NCBI RefSeq assembly: GCF_045287255.1
Contig: NZ_CP137142.1
Span: forward strand, 2,480,001-2,544,000
Length of the DNA: 64,000 bases
Direction: 5' to 3'
DNA from: Henriciella sp045287255
Lineage (GTDB): Bacteria > Pseudomonadota > Alphaproteobacteria > Caulobacterales > Hyphomonadaceae
Made by a program: the position numbers and the translations under genes. Below the pieces are notes generated by a model. It saw nothing but the letters and a program-made list of their open reading frames with translations, was not told the DNA's origin and ran no database searches. Positions 33,727 to 41,360 of the stretch are shown in pieces. Each line of letters starts with the position of its first letter. The stretch's first letter is position 1.

Positions 33727-34923
33727 ATGACCGATTCCCCCCTGCCTCCGACAGGTGATGATGCGCCAATTGATGCTGAGTTTGAGCCTGCGCCAAAGCG
33801 CAAGCCCGCTCCGGTGAAGCGAAACGGCCCCGGCTGGCTTACGGTCCTGCTCCTGGGCGGTGTTTCAGCCTGCGCGCTGCTCCTCTCCGCCACCTCAAGC
33901 GGGCTTATTCCCGGTCTGAAGCAAGGCGCGAAGACAGAAGCCATCCAGACGGACATTGCAGCGCTAAAAGCCAATATGACCAGCGCGCAGGACAATCATG
34001 TTCAGCTACAGACAGAACTTGCCGCCACCGCCGCCACGCTAAGTGTTACTGAGACACGCCTAGACCAGATCGAGACCACGCTCGCAGAGTTATCAGCGGC
34101 AATGGAACTTTTGGAAGCGGATCTGCGCAACAGCAATGATCGAGAGCTGACGGAAGCGGTCATTGATGGTGAAGACGTAAATCTTGCCCCCCTCATCGCG
34201 CGAATTGAGGGGCTTGAAGACATGATCTCTAATTTCTCGACGGGTACACCTGCTGCCGATGTGGATGGGCCAAGCAATCAGACAGACATTTCTGCATTCG
34301 AGGCCCAGCTGAACACCGTTAGAGGTGAAATCGATACATTACGCGATGAGCTAACGACTTTGCGCGGGGACTTGTCCGGCCTGATTGATGCGCAGGACAC
34401 GGCGGCCCAAGCCGATGTCGACGCGGCCAGCGCCCGCAGCGCCGCCGTTGCCCTGTCGGCGATTGAGGCGGCTGCGCGTCGTGGCCAACCCTTCCAGACC
34501 GCTTACCGCAACCTGTCGCAAGCGGCGCCAGATGTCCCCGGAACAGATCGTCTTGCGGCCCTTGCCACAACTGGCGCACCAACTCTGCAAGATCTGCGTG
34601 AGCAGTTCCGCCCACTAAAGCGAGAAGCCCTGAAGGTTGATGCGGACGGCAAAGGCGGGGCCGCCAGCGTCTTGCAAAGCTTGTTCGGCGATGGCGTAAA
34701 GGTCCGCCGCGAGGGTGAAATTGATACCGCCGCAGAACTGAATGCAGCCGAAACGGCCTTGGTGACCGGCGATCTTGAAGCCGCACTGCAGGCTTTGAGC
34801 GGTTTATCGCCGGACGTTCAGGCTGTCTTCACCGATTGGCGTCAGGATGCACAGGACCGTCTCACGCTGGAGGATGCACTCGACACGCTTCGTCTGGCCA
34901 TGATTGCAAAGGACCGGCCATGA
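33727..34923 (+). CDS. Mitofilin (Mic60)-like membrane protein
   Basis: A 398-residue protein with a proline-rich cytoplasmic start, one transmembrane segment (about residues 38-60), a long coiled coil (about 70-235) and a C-terminal helical domain (about 320-395). This is the layout of alphaproteobacterial Mic60, which shapes the inner membrane. The hemC-hemD-mic60-hemY order is conserved in the class and supports the identification. Its stop overlaps the next start by ATGA, so the HemY-like protein is translationally coupled. Confidence 0.8.
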   Translation: MTDSPLPPTGDDAPIDAEFEPAPKRKPAPVKRNGPGWLTVLLLGGVSACALLLSATSSGLIPGLKQGAKTEAIQTDIAALKANMTSAQDNHVQLQTELAATAATLSVTETRLDQIETTLAELSAAMELLEADLRNSNDRELTEAVIDGEDVNLAPLIARIEGLEDMISNFSTGTPAADVDGPSNQTDISAFEAQLNTVRGEIDTLRDELTTLRGDLSGLIDAQDTAAQADVDAASARSAAVALSAIEAAARRGQPFQTAYRNLSQAAPDVPGTDRLAALATTGAPTLQDLREQFRPLKREALKVDADGKGGAASVLQSLFGDGVKVRREGEIDTAAELNAAETALVTGDLEAALQALSGLSPDVQAVFTDWRQDAQDRLTLEDALDTLRLAMIAKDRP

Positions 34924-36353
34924 TTGTCCTGTTTCTGATTGTCCTGCTGATTTGCGTTGCAGCGGTGTTTGCCCTCTGGGCGGCGCGCTTGCCCGGCGGA
35001 CTGACGCTCGATCTCGGCAATGGCGCGGTTTACGAGTTTGAGCTGGTCTATGCCCTGCTCGCCCTGATCCTGCTTGGGGCCGCCATGGCGCTGATCTGGT
35101 CTTTCATGTCCGGCATCATCACCCTGCCCCGCCGATTTAGCCGCTCACGCAAAGCTTCCAGGGTTGAGACCGCAAACAAAGCCTTGGCTGATGGCTTGCT
35201 TGCCGCCGAAGCGGGCGATGCCTTGCTTGCCAAGAAGCTCTCCAAGAAAGCTGCCCAGCATGCCAGCGATGACCGGATGAAGCTGTTATTGGAAGCGCGC
35301 ACCGCAGAGATTTCAGACGACTGGTCCGCTGCCGAGCGCGCCTGGGGCCAGCTTGCCCGCCTGCCCGGTGGTCAGCTTGCCGGCCTGCGCGGGGCAGCCA
35401 GTGCCGCCAGCGCTCGCGGGGATGCCTTGTCGGCTGAGGCTCGCGCCCGTGAAGCGTTGGAGCTGAAAACCGCCGCTGATTGGCCGTTCAATACACTGTT
35501 TGACAGTCAGGTCGCTGCGGGCCATTGGCGCGCTGCCCTCGAAACCCTGATCCTCGGTGAAAAACGCGGTCATATCTCTGGCGATAGTCTGCGCCGCCGC
35601 CGCGCCGTCCTCTACACGGCTCTATCGACCACTTTACCCAATGAGCAACGCAAGGACGCGCAACGCCTGCTCGCCGAAGCGATAAAAGCGGCCCCCAGTT
35701 TTCCACCTGCCGCCTGGCATGGTGCGCGCCAGTTGATGAGCGATGCCAAGATCAAAGCCGCCCAAGGCGTTCTTGAACTTGGCTGGAAGGCTCGGCCACA
35801 CCCGGCCCTGGCGCAGCTTTCCCGTCGCCTGACGGCTGAAGGCGGCGAGCCGGCTGCGAATGGCCGCCTGAAGGCGCTGACCGGGGCAAACCCGGATCAC
35901 CGCGAGTCCCGCATTCTGAAAGCCGAACTGGCGATGAGTGATCGCGACTGGCTAACAGCGGTTAAGGAACTGGCTTTGCTGGTTGAGGAAAAACCAACTG
36001 CACGTCTTTGCCTGCTGCTCGCTAAAGCGCTGACTGGCTATGGCGACCGCGATGAGGCGGCCCGCTGGCGCGGTATGGCCAGCACTGCCGCCCGTGAGCC
36101 GGAATGGTCGGACATGGACCCGCGCGGACAGGCTTTCACCTATCGTCAGGCCGACTGGTCACGTCTTGTCTATGAGTTTGGGGATACAGGCCGCCTGATC
36201 CATCCGCGCTATGAAGCCTCTGAGCGTGAACTGGAAGCGGGGCGCCCTCTCGCCCTACCGGGCAAGGCCGCAGCAATGGATACTGGCGTCAAAGCCCCCG
36301 CCGCCGCCAGCGCCGCGCCGCCGCTCGACTATGCTGCCCCTGATAAAGACTAA
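34920..36353 (+). CDS. HemY N-terminal domain TPR protein
   Basis: A 477-residue inner-membrane protein with two N-terminal transmembrane segments (about 1-20 and 40-62) that make up the HemY_N domain, then alpha-helical TPR-like repeats (about 85-440) and a low-complexity Pro/Ala tail. The start at 34920 is chosen because it overlaps the previous stop in ATGA and opens with a membrane helix (MIVLFLIVLLICVAAVFALW); the open frame extends 28 codons upstream but that extension lies in mitofilin coding sequence. Despite the name, the enzymatic role of HemY is unproven; it is linked to haem genes by position. Confidence 0.85.
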   Translation: MIVLFLIVLLICVAAVFALWAARLPGGLTLDLGNGAVYEFELVYALLALILLGAAMALIWSFMSGIITLPRRFSRSRKASRVETANKALADGLLAAEAGDALLAKKLSKKAAQHASDDRMKLLLEARTAEISDDWSAAERAWGQLARLPGGQLAGLRGAASAASARGDALSAEARAREALELKTAADWPFNTLFDSQVAAGHWRAALETLILGEKRGHISGDSLRRRRAVLYTALSTTLPNEQRKDAQRLLAEAIKAAPSFPPAAWHGARQLMSDAKIKAAQGVLELGWKARPHPALAQLSRRLTAEGGEPAANGRLKALTGANPDHRESRILKAELAMSDRDWLTAVKELALLVEEKPTARLCLLLAKALTGYGDRDEAARWRGMASTAAREPEWSDMDPRGQAFTYRQADWSRLVYEFGDTGRLIHPRYEASERELEAGRPLALPGKAAAMDTGVKAPAAASAAPPLDYAAPDKD

Positions 36354-36364
36354 GCCGGCACATG

Positions 36365-36379
36365 GCTTTGCGCCAAAGC
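36365..36379 (+). terminator. Hairpin after the HemY-like gene
   Basis: GCTTTG, a 3-base loop and CAAAGC form a stable hairpin 12 bp past the stop codon. There is no T tract, so termination there is uncertain. Confidence 0.3.
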
Positions 36380-36433
36380 GCGCTTGAATGCCCGTCATCG
36401 CGCGCGTATGTGCAAGATACCAAAAGACAGGTC

Positions 36434-36509
36434 GCCGCTATAGCTCAGCTGGTAGAGCACATCATTCGTAATGATGGGGTCGGGTGTTCAAGTCACCCTA
36501 GCGGCACCA
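36434..36509 (+). tRNA. tRNA-Thr (anticodon CGT)
   Basis: A 76-base tRNA with encoded CCA. The acceptor stem GCCGCTA/TAGCGGC, a TAGCTCAGCTGGTAGAGCA D-arm, the anticodon stem CATCA/TGATG with loop TTCGTAA (anticodon CGT) and a GGGTGTTCAAGTCACCC T-arm are all intact. Its last 20 bases plus five beyond are repeated at 37178-37202. Confidence 0.97.
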
Positions 36510-36514
36510 CTTTC
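36490..36514 (+). repeat. Direct repeat at the tRNA-Thr 3' end (att-like, left)
   Basis: A 25-base sequence starting AAGTCACCCTAGCGGCACCA and ending CTTTC covers the T-arm and acceptor 3' half of tRNA-Thr and recurs exactly at 37178-37202. This is the classic footprint of site-specific integration into a tRNA gene. Confidence 0.85.
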
Positions 36515-36577
36515 ACTCTATAGAAATCAAAGCACCACCTAGACTACATTCGAATTAATAAATATGGATCGTCTATC

Positions 36578-37150
36578 ATGACAAAGGCCCGTATCTTTTT
36601 TGTTGTATTTTTACTCTTAGCGATAACAAACTGTACAGACAAAGAAAATGAAGGCTTTTTTGTGCGACCTGCAGGCAGTACAGCATCACCCAAAGCCCCA
36701 AACTCAAATATAATACTGCGATATATGCCGGATATTGAAGCTCACTGTCACGATAAACCAGAAAAACAAAAGCAGTATCTAAATGGAATTGCTCGCGAGG
36801 ATCACCCAGATCACCCTCAAACTATATACTGGGCTGGCGTCTCGTACTGTGCCTATATATCCAGAGATTTCAGGAGATATAGAGAGCACCTAGGGATGAT
36901 GATTGCATCATCAATAAATACAAAAAAGTCAAATTCTGTATCCGAAATAGTATTCTCATTTATAGATAATGGAAGATACACACACCCTCAATTGTGCTCT
37001 CTTTCATCTGTGAGCGAACAACTGGCTATCGATGAAGATTACAACGGCTCACGTATCAAGCCTTACAAAAGGTATGGGGAGGTGCGCACCCTAAATGATT
37101 TCTTTTGTAAGCAATTAGATATTGAAGCTATGAGAAGATTGAAAAGGTAA
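36578..37150 (+). CDS. Orphan AT-rich lipoprotein-like gene inside a tRNA-Thr islet
   Basis: A 190-residue protein with a hydrophobic N-terminus (FFVVFLLLAITNC) that could be a lipoprotein signal, though asparagine before the cysteine is unusual. The mature part has several cysteines and a helical look (EHLGMMIASSINTKKSNSVS). I recognise no family. Base and codon use differ plainly from all neighbours: many ATA, AAA and TAT codons and a low GC content. It is the only gene between the two 25-base att-like repeats, with no integrase beside it. Horizontal acquisition is a fair inference; function is unknown. Confidence 0.65.
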   Translation: MTKARIFFVVFLLLAITNCTDKENEGFFVRPAGSTASPKAPNSNIILRYMPDIEAHCHDKPEKQKQYLNGIAREDHPDHPQTIYWAGVSYCAYISRDFRRYREHLGMMIASSINTKKSNSVSEIVFSFIDNGRYTHPQLCSLSSVSEQLAIDEDYNGSRIKPYKRYGEVRTLNDFFCKQLDIEAMRRLKR

Positions 37151-37177
37151 GAATAGCCAACCAAATATCACGCCCTA

Positions 37178-37202
37178 AAGTCACCCTAGCGGCACCACTT
37201 TC
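37178..37202 (+). repeat. Direct repeat of the tRNA-Thr 3' end (att-like, right)
   Basis: Exact 25-base copy of 36490-36514. It also encodes, on the minus strand, the last seven codons and the stop of the PAS-GGDEF-EAL gene, so the integration site served two genes at once. Confidence 0.85.
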
Positions 37203-39004
37203 TTGAAGGGCTTAAGCCCTACACTTTTCTTGACCGGAATCGCCAACCGCAAATAGCAGTCTGTCTCCTTGGCTGACATCGGACGTCCGAACCGGTACCC
37301 TTGCATATAATGGCAGCCCGCGCGCTCGATGAAATCACTTTGCACCTCGGTCTCGATGCCTTCCGCAATAATCTCGACGCCCAGAATTCGCCCCAGTTGA
37401 ATGATCGAACCGATCATATCTCTCAAGCGCTCATTGCCAGCAATGTCCTGGATCAGCGTCCGGTCAATCTTAAGGCGGTCCAGCGGCAAATCGAGCAGGG
37501 CGCGCAAGTTTGAAAACCCGGTACCAAAATCGTCCAATGCGATTTTTACGCCCGCCTCGTGCAAGCGCTGCAGGTTGCGAACAGCGGCACCAACATCATT
37601 GATGATCGAGCTTTCGGTAATCTCGATCATCACGGCATCCGGTGCAATTGCGCTTCGCTTCAAGGATGCAAGAAAAGACGTCGCAAAGCCACGTGAAATG
37701 ATATCGGTTGGGGACACATTGACCGAGACATAGGAGATCAGCCCATTGGCGATCCAGTCCGCGGTCTCACGGAAAGCGCGCTCACGAACGGCCTGATCGA
37801 GATCAGACAACAAGCCTGCATCATGAGCAATCTCGATGAACTCTTCCGGCGGAACTTCACCCAACTCATCATGTGACCACCGCGCCAAAACCTCCACACC
37901 CGCTACGGCATGCCCATCGGCAGCCACAATCGGTTGATAGGAGGGATCAATATCCCGATCCGGAATCGCTCTGTTCAGACTGTTCTCAATCTGCAACCGG
38001 CGATCTTTGGCTTTTTGAATGGCCGCATCAAAGATCTGTATACGCCCTTTTCCGCCACGTTTGGCCGCCAGCAGGGCAGCATCCGCATGGCGGTTCAAAG
38101 CCTCGCTATCCTGGGCATCATCAGGGTAAATCGACACCCCGAGCGAGCCAGAGAGCGGAATCCGTTTGGTGCCATGGTCGATTGGGCGGAAGACATAGGC
38201 CCGGGCGCGTTCGAGTTCCCGCTCGACATCCACCCCCTCGACATTTGGCAGCTCCGTGATGATGGCAAATTCATCCCCGCCCATCCGCGCAACACTGGCC
38301 ACAAAGGGTAGTTTCCAGAGTCGCTTGCCGATCACCTTCAGAACCAGATCGCCAACTTCGTGGCCAAATCGGTCATTGACCCGTTTAAAACTATCGAGGT
38401 CGAGAAGAGACAGCCCGAAGCGTGTCCCCTCCCTGTGATACTTTTCAATCGCTGATTCGAGATCAACGCTCAGCCCTGCCCGGTTTCGCAGGCCTGTCGC
38501 AATATCGGTTTGCGCGTTCACAAGCGCCGCCTCACGGGCCCCATTCACTTCGCTAAGTTCATTTTGAAGCGCTTCGATCTCACCCTTGAAGCGCTCTTTA
38601 AGGCGCCGGGTCATCGTTGCCAGCCGCAGCAGGTTCTCCTCATAGGTCTCCTGCAATGTGCTGAAATCTTCGCCCTTGGCGCTCGCCACAATCATACCGA
38701 AGACCCCGGCGCGACCATCGCGGAAATTGATTGGAACCTTCCGCGTCAGGGCCAGAACATTATTGCCAATTTGTTCTTCATTGATCGATTCTTCACCGGC
38801 CAGAACCCTTTGGTCCTGCGCCCAGAATTCCTTGGCCTGATGCTCCGGAAACAAATCCTGATCCGACAGGCCAATAAAGTCATCTCTGCCGATCAGGCTC
38901 GCAAAGGCCTGATTGCCGTAGATCAGTTGATGGCGCTCATTCTTCGCGAAGACCGGATAGGGTAGCTCATCCAGGAGCTTTTTGTGGTCGCTAAAACTCG
39001 ACAT
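37181..39004 (-). CDS. PAS-GGDEF-EAL cyclic-di-GMP signalling protein
   Basis: A 607-residue soluble protein: a PAS domain (about residues 10-125), a short coiled coil, a GGDEF domain with an intact RMGGDEF active site (about 243) and an EAL domain (about 350-590). In the EAL domain the signature reads EVLARW instead of EALARW. The later catalytic segments ISVNVSP, EITES, DDFGTGFSN and EGIE are present. It may both make and degrade c-di-GMP, or only one. The ATG at 39004 is preferred (GAGG 6 bases upstream) over one five codons earlier. The stop codon lies in a duplicated tRNA 3' end. Confidence 0.9.
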   Translation of the reverse strand: MSSFSDHKKLLDELPYPVFAKNERHQLIYGNQAFASLIGRDDFIGLSDQDLFPEHQAKEFWAQDQRVLAGEESINEEQIGNNVLALTRKVPINFRDGRAGVFGMIVASAKGEDFSTLQETYEENLLRLATMTRRLKERFKGEIEALQNELSEVNGAREAALVNAQTDIATGLRNRAGLSVDLESAIEKYHREGTRFGLSLLDLDSFKRVNDRFGHEVGDLVLKVIGKRLWKLPFVASVARMGGDEFAIITELPNVEGVDVERELERARAYVFRPIDHGTKRIPLSGSLGVSIYPDDAQDSEALNRHADAALLAAKRGGKGRIQIFDAAIQKAKDRRLQIENSLNRAIPDRDIDPSYQPIVAADGHAVAGVEVLARWSHDELGEVPPEEFIEIAHDAGLLSDLDQAVRERAFRETADWIANGLISYVSVNVSPTDIISRGFATSFLASLKRSAIAPDAVMIEITESSIINDVGAAVRNLQRLHEAGVKIALDDFGTGFSNLRALLDLPLDRLKIDRTLIQDIAGNERLRDMIGSIIQLGRILGVEIIAEGIETEVQSDFIERAGCHYMQGYRFGRPMSAKETDCYLRLAIPVKKSVGLKPFKKVVPLG

Positions 39005-39348
39005 CACCGACCTCGCCATGTGCCCGATTCCACGTTTTTACAGGTATTTTGGGACCGATATCGGGATACACTCCGATATCACCATGCGCACATACCAACG
39101 CAGCGTAAGCACTCTGACCCATTGTATAGCCCTCAAAAAACACTTCATCAGGCTGTACATGTTCCGCCCAACAGAACAGCTTTAGCTAGCCTTCTAGGAC
39201 GAAGTGTTTTCAATATAGTTATCTCGATGTTTTAATTTGAATATTCCTCGAAATACCCGCCAGTTACGGAGCATTTCAAACTTCGAGCTTGAGTATAAAT
39301 TGCACTTTGGCACAGTATAAAAATCTTAAAGGCGGACGGACACTTCAT
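39005..39348. other. Gene-free stretch with repeats upstream of the GGDEF-EAL gene
   Basis: CCGATATC occurs at 39055-39062 and again at 39073-39080; the first is part of the palindrome CCGATATCGG, so the pair also forms an inverted repeat (GATATCGG, 8 bases, CCGATATC). It lies about 50-75 bp upstream of the GGDEF-EAL start and may be an operator. Further left-to-right, AAAACACTTC (39137-39146) pairs with GAAGTGTTTT (39201-39210), and ACACTT/AAGTGT (39340-39357) overlaps the stop of the SGNH gene as a possible weak terminator. No coding sequence is seen. Confidence 0.45.
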
Positions 39349-41349
39349 TCAAAGTGTTGAAAGTTCCATAACCGTGACAAAGGCCGACAGCACCCGCGGA
39401 TCATCACTCACCCCCAAATCCTTGGGGCTTTCAAACGCAGGGTCCTGAAAACTCAGGGCAACCTCAAGCGTCTCTGCTTCGTGCAAATCGCGCAAAGGCA
39501 GCCTCAGCGGCATATCGCGCGAATACTGCGCTTGTATACGAACCTCACCATTCAGGGTCGCTTGAATATCCGCTACGCCCCCGCCAAAGACATCACCGGA
39601 AATCTCAAGCACGGTCTCTGGGGGCATATCAGGTGGCAAATCGAGACTGAACGTCACCTCACAGCACCCCATCCAGCGTCCGGCCGGCTCACGTTCCCAC
39701 CACCCATCGCCAAAATGGATCATAGTTTCAGAGATCGGGTCTTTGAGCAGGATCGGCTGATCAAGCGGCAAAACACCCCCATGCCCGGCAAAGACAAGCT
39801 GCATGAATTGATCCTGGGATGGTTCCGGTATTGCTTTCAGGGACAGTCGCTGCAGATGAAAACTCATCGTCCGTTTGTCTGCATTATACCCCCGGTCATA
39901 GGGACTCAGAACGTCGGGCGCATCGGAAAACCGAAGCGTCAGCAGGACGGTTTGGCCCCGCGGCAGCACATCGAGATTGGCCGACAAGACATGGTCCTGA
40001 CCTAGCAAGCCGGTGCCAATTACCTGACCGTCAAACATCAAATTGCCGCGTTCAACGCCAAACCCGGCCATTTCCCCGGCAAGCTGCAAGTATGCGCCTT
40101 TGGGTAACTCTTCCGGGATGTACAGGCGAAGTATCGCCTCATTGTCTCGCATCCAGCGCCCATAAGGTTCAAATGCCCACCAGCCAGCAGCGAAATCCAC
40201 GAAATCAAGGATACGCGCATCATCGGCGCGAATATCCTCATCAACAGGCAGCGGCATAAGCGGCCCTTCACCAATCGTTTTGCGCTCCATTTCATACAAG
40301 CGCATACGGGCAAAACTCGAGAGATCACGGGCCCCACTCACCGTCCCAATCCCCCGTTCCTGCAAGAGATTGATAAACCGCCCTGTATGCAAATCTGTGC
40401 CCGCTTTGACCAAATGATAGGGGGAATCATCGCGGTATTTCAGGGGATACAGGCTATCAGCCGGGCGCCCAAGAAACTCAAACCCGGCCTTTTCGACTGC
40501 CCGCTCGATACGATCAACCAGAACACTGACCGTGTCCGTATCGCTTAGACAATCATCTCCGGTCATGACCGGCCAGGCAAAATAGATCTCAACTCCATTC
40601 TTAGCATTAAGATCACTCAGACGCTTCAGCGCTCTTTTAAACTTCTTGCTCAGGGTTAACGGACTGTCCCAAAACAGATAGGCATCGCAGCTTTTATCGC
40701 TAACACCAGGCGCGGGCGGACGGGCAATATCATAAACAGAATGCCCGGATGGGTGGGTTAAGCTGGACACATAAAACTGCTGAAGGTCTGTCATGTTTCC
40801 AGGACTTGGTGGCAAATCTTTTGCCTTGCGAAAACCTAGGACAGCCGCAGGCGGCAGCGACAAAGCAAGCCTTAACCTATCCCACAAGCTGACAGCATTC
40901 ATGTAATCCCGATTGAATGCAGGGATCTGGTCGACAAAGTCATCCGTGAGCGCATCACGCGTATAGTATGACCACTCCAAGGGCAGGATGACGATATCGC
41001 CGCGGCGCGTATGTTTTTCGAGGCGAGCCACCTTTTGCTCAAGATCATAGCCGGCATTATCCGCGATGTTGATCGCGGTCATATCCATCACTTCGCCAAT
41101 CCTGTCTGTATCCAGCCCGTGATGACTGTTCGATCCGGATTCAATGATCAGGCGCGGCCCCGGAACCTCCTGCAGCAAGAACCATTTATGTGTGGACGGA
41201 ACAGGGGAAGGCTGCACATGGCGAAGCACCTGGAACACGTACAAGGACAAGCCAAATGCCAGAGCGATCAGGCTCGCTATGATGAAAACCAATGCCTGCC
41301 GCCAGTTAAAGTCTTGGCCTGGGCCGGGTGATGGGACCGTCTTTTGCAT
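39349..41349 (-). CDS. SGNH/AlgJ-type acetylation protein with two C-terminal beta domains
   Basis: A 666-residue envelope protein: an N-terminal membrane anchor (about residues 19-44), an SGNH hydrolase-like domain (about 55-345) with a nucleophile region IIESGSNSHHGLD and a C-terminal YHLVKAGTDLHTGRF, and two homologous beta domains (about 388-505 and 548-662), each starting GWW-EP-GRW. It follows the AlgI-type gene by 11 bp. AlgJ/AlgX-type SGNH proteins finish O-acetylation of exopolysaccharides with an MBOAT partner, which I infer here. GGGGGAAAG precedes the ATG at 41349; an in-frame upstream extension is only a shadow of the AlgI gene. Confidence 0.75.
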   Translation of the reverse strand: MQKTVPSPGPGQDFNWRQALVFIIASLIALAFGLSLYVFQVLRHVQPSPVPSTHKWFLLQEVPGPRLIIESGSNSHHGLDTDRIGEVMDMTAINIADNAGYDLEQKVARLEKHTRRGDIVILPLEWSYYTRDALTDDFVDQIPAFNRDYMNAVSLWDRLRLALSLPPAAVLGFRKAKDLPPSPGNMTDLQQFYVSSLTHPSGHSVYDIARPPAPGVSDKSCDAYLFWDSPLTLSKKFKRALKRLSDLNAKNGVEIYFAWPVMTGDDCLSDTDTVSVLVDRIERAVEKAGFEFLGRPADSLYPLKYRDDSPYHLVKAGTDLHTGRFINLLQERGIGTVSGARDLSSFARMRLYEMERKTIGEGPLMPLPVDEDIRADDARILDFVDFAAGWWAFEPYGRWMRDNEAILRLYIPEELPKGAYLQLAGEMAGFGVERGNLMFDGQVIGTGLLGQDHVLSANLDVLPRGQTVLLTLRFSDAPDVLSPYDRGYNADKRTMSFHLQRLSLKAIPEPSQDQFMQLVFAGHGGVLPLDQPILLKDPISETMIHFGDGWWEREPAGRWMGCCEVTFSLDLPPDMPPETVLEISGDVFGGGVADIQATLNGEVRIQAQYSRDMPLRLPLRDLHEAETLEVALSFQDPAFESPKDLGVSDDPRVLSAFVTVMELSTL

Positions 41350-41360
41350 TTTCTTTCCCC

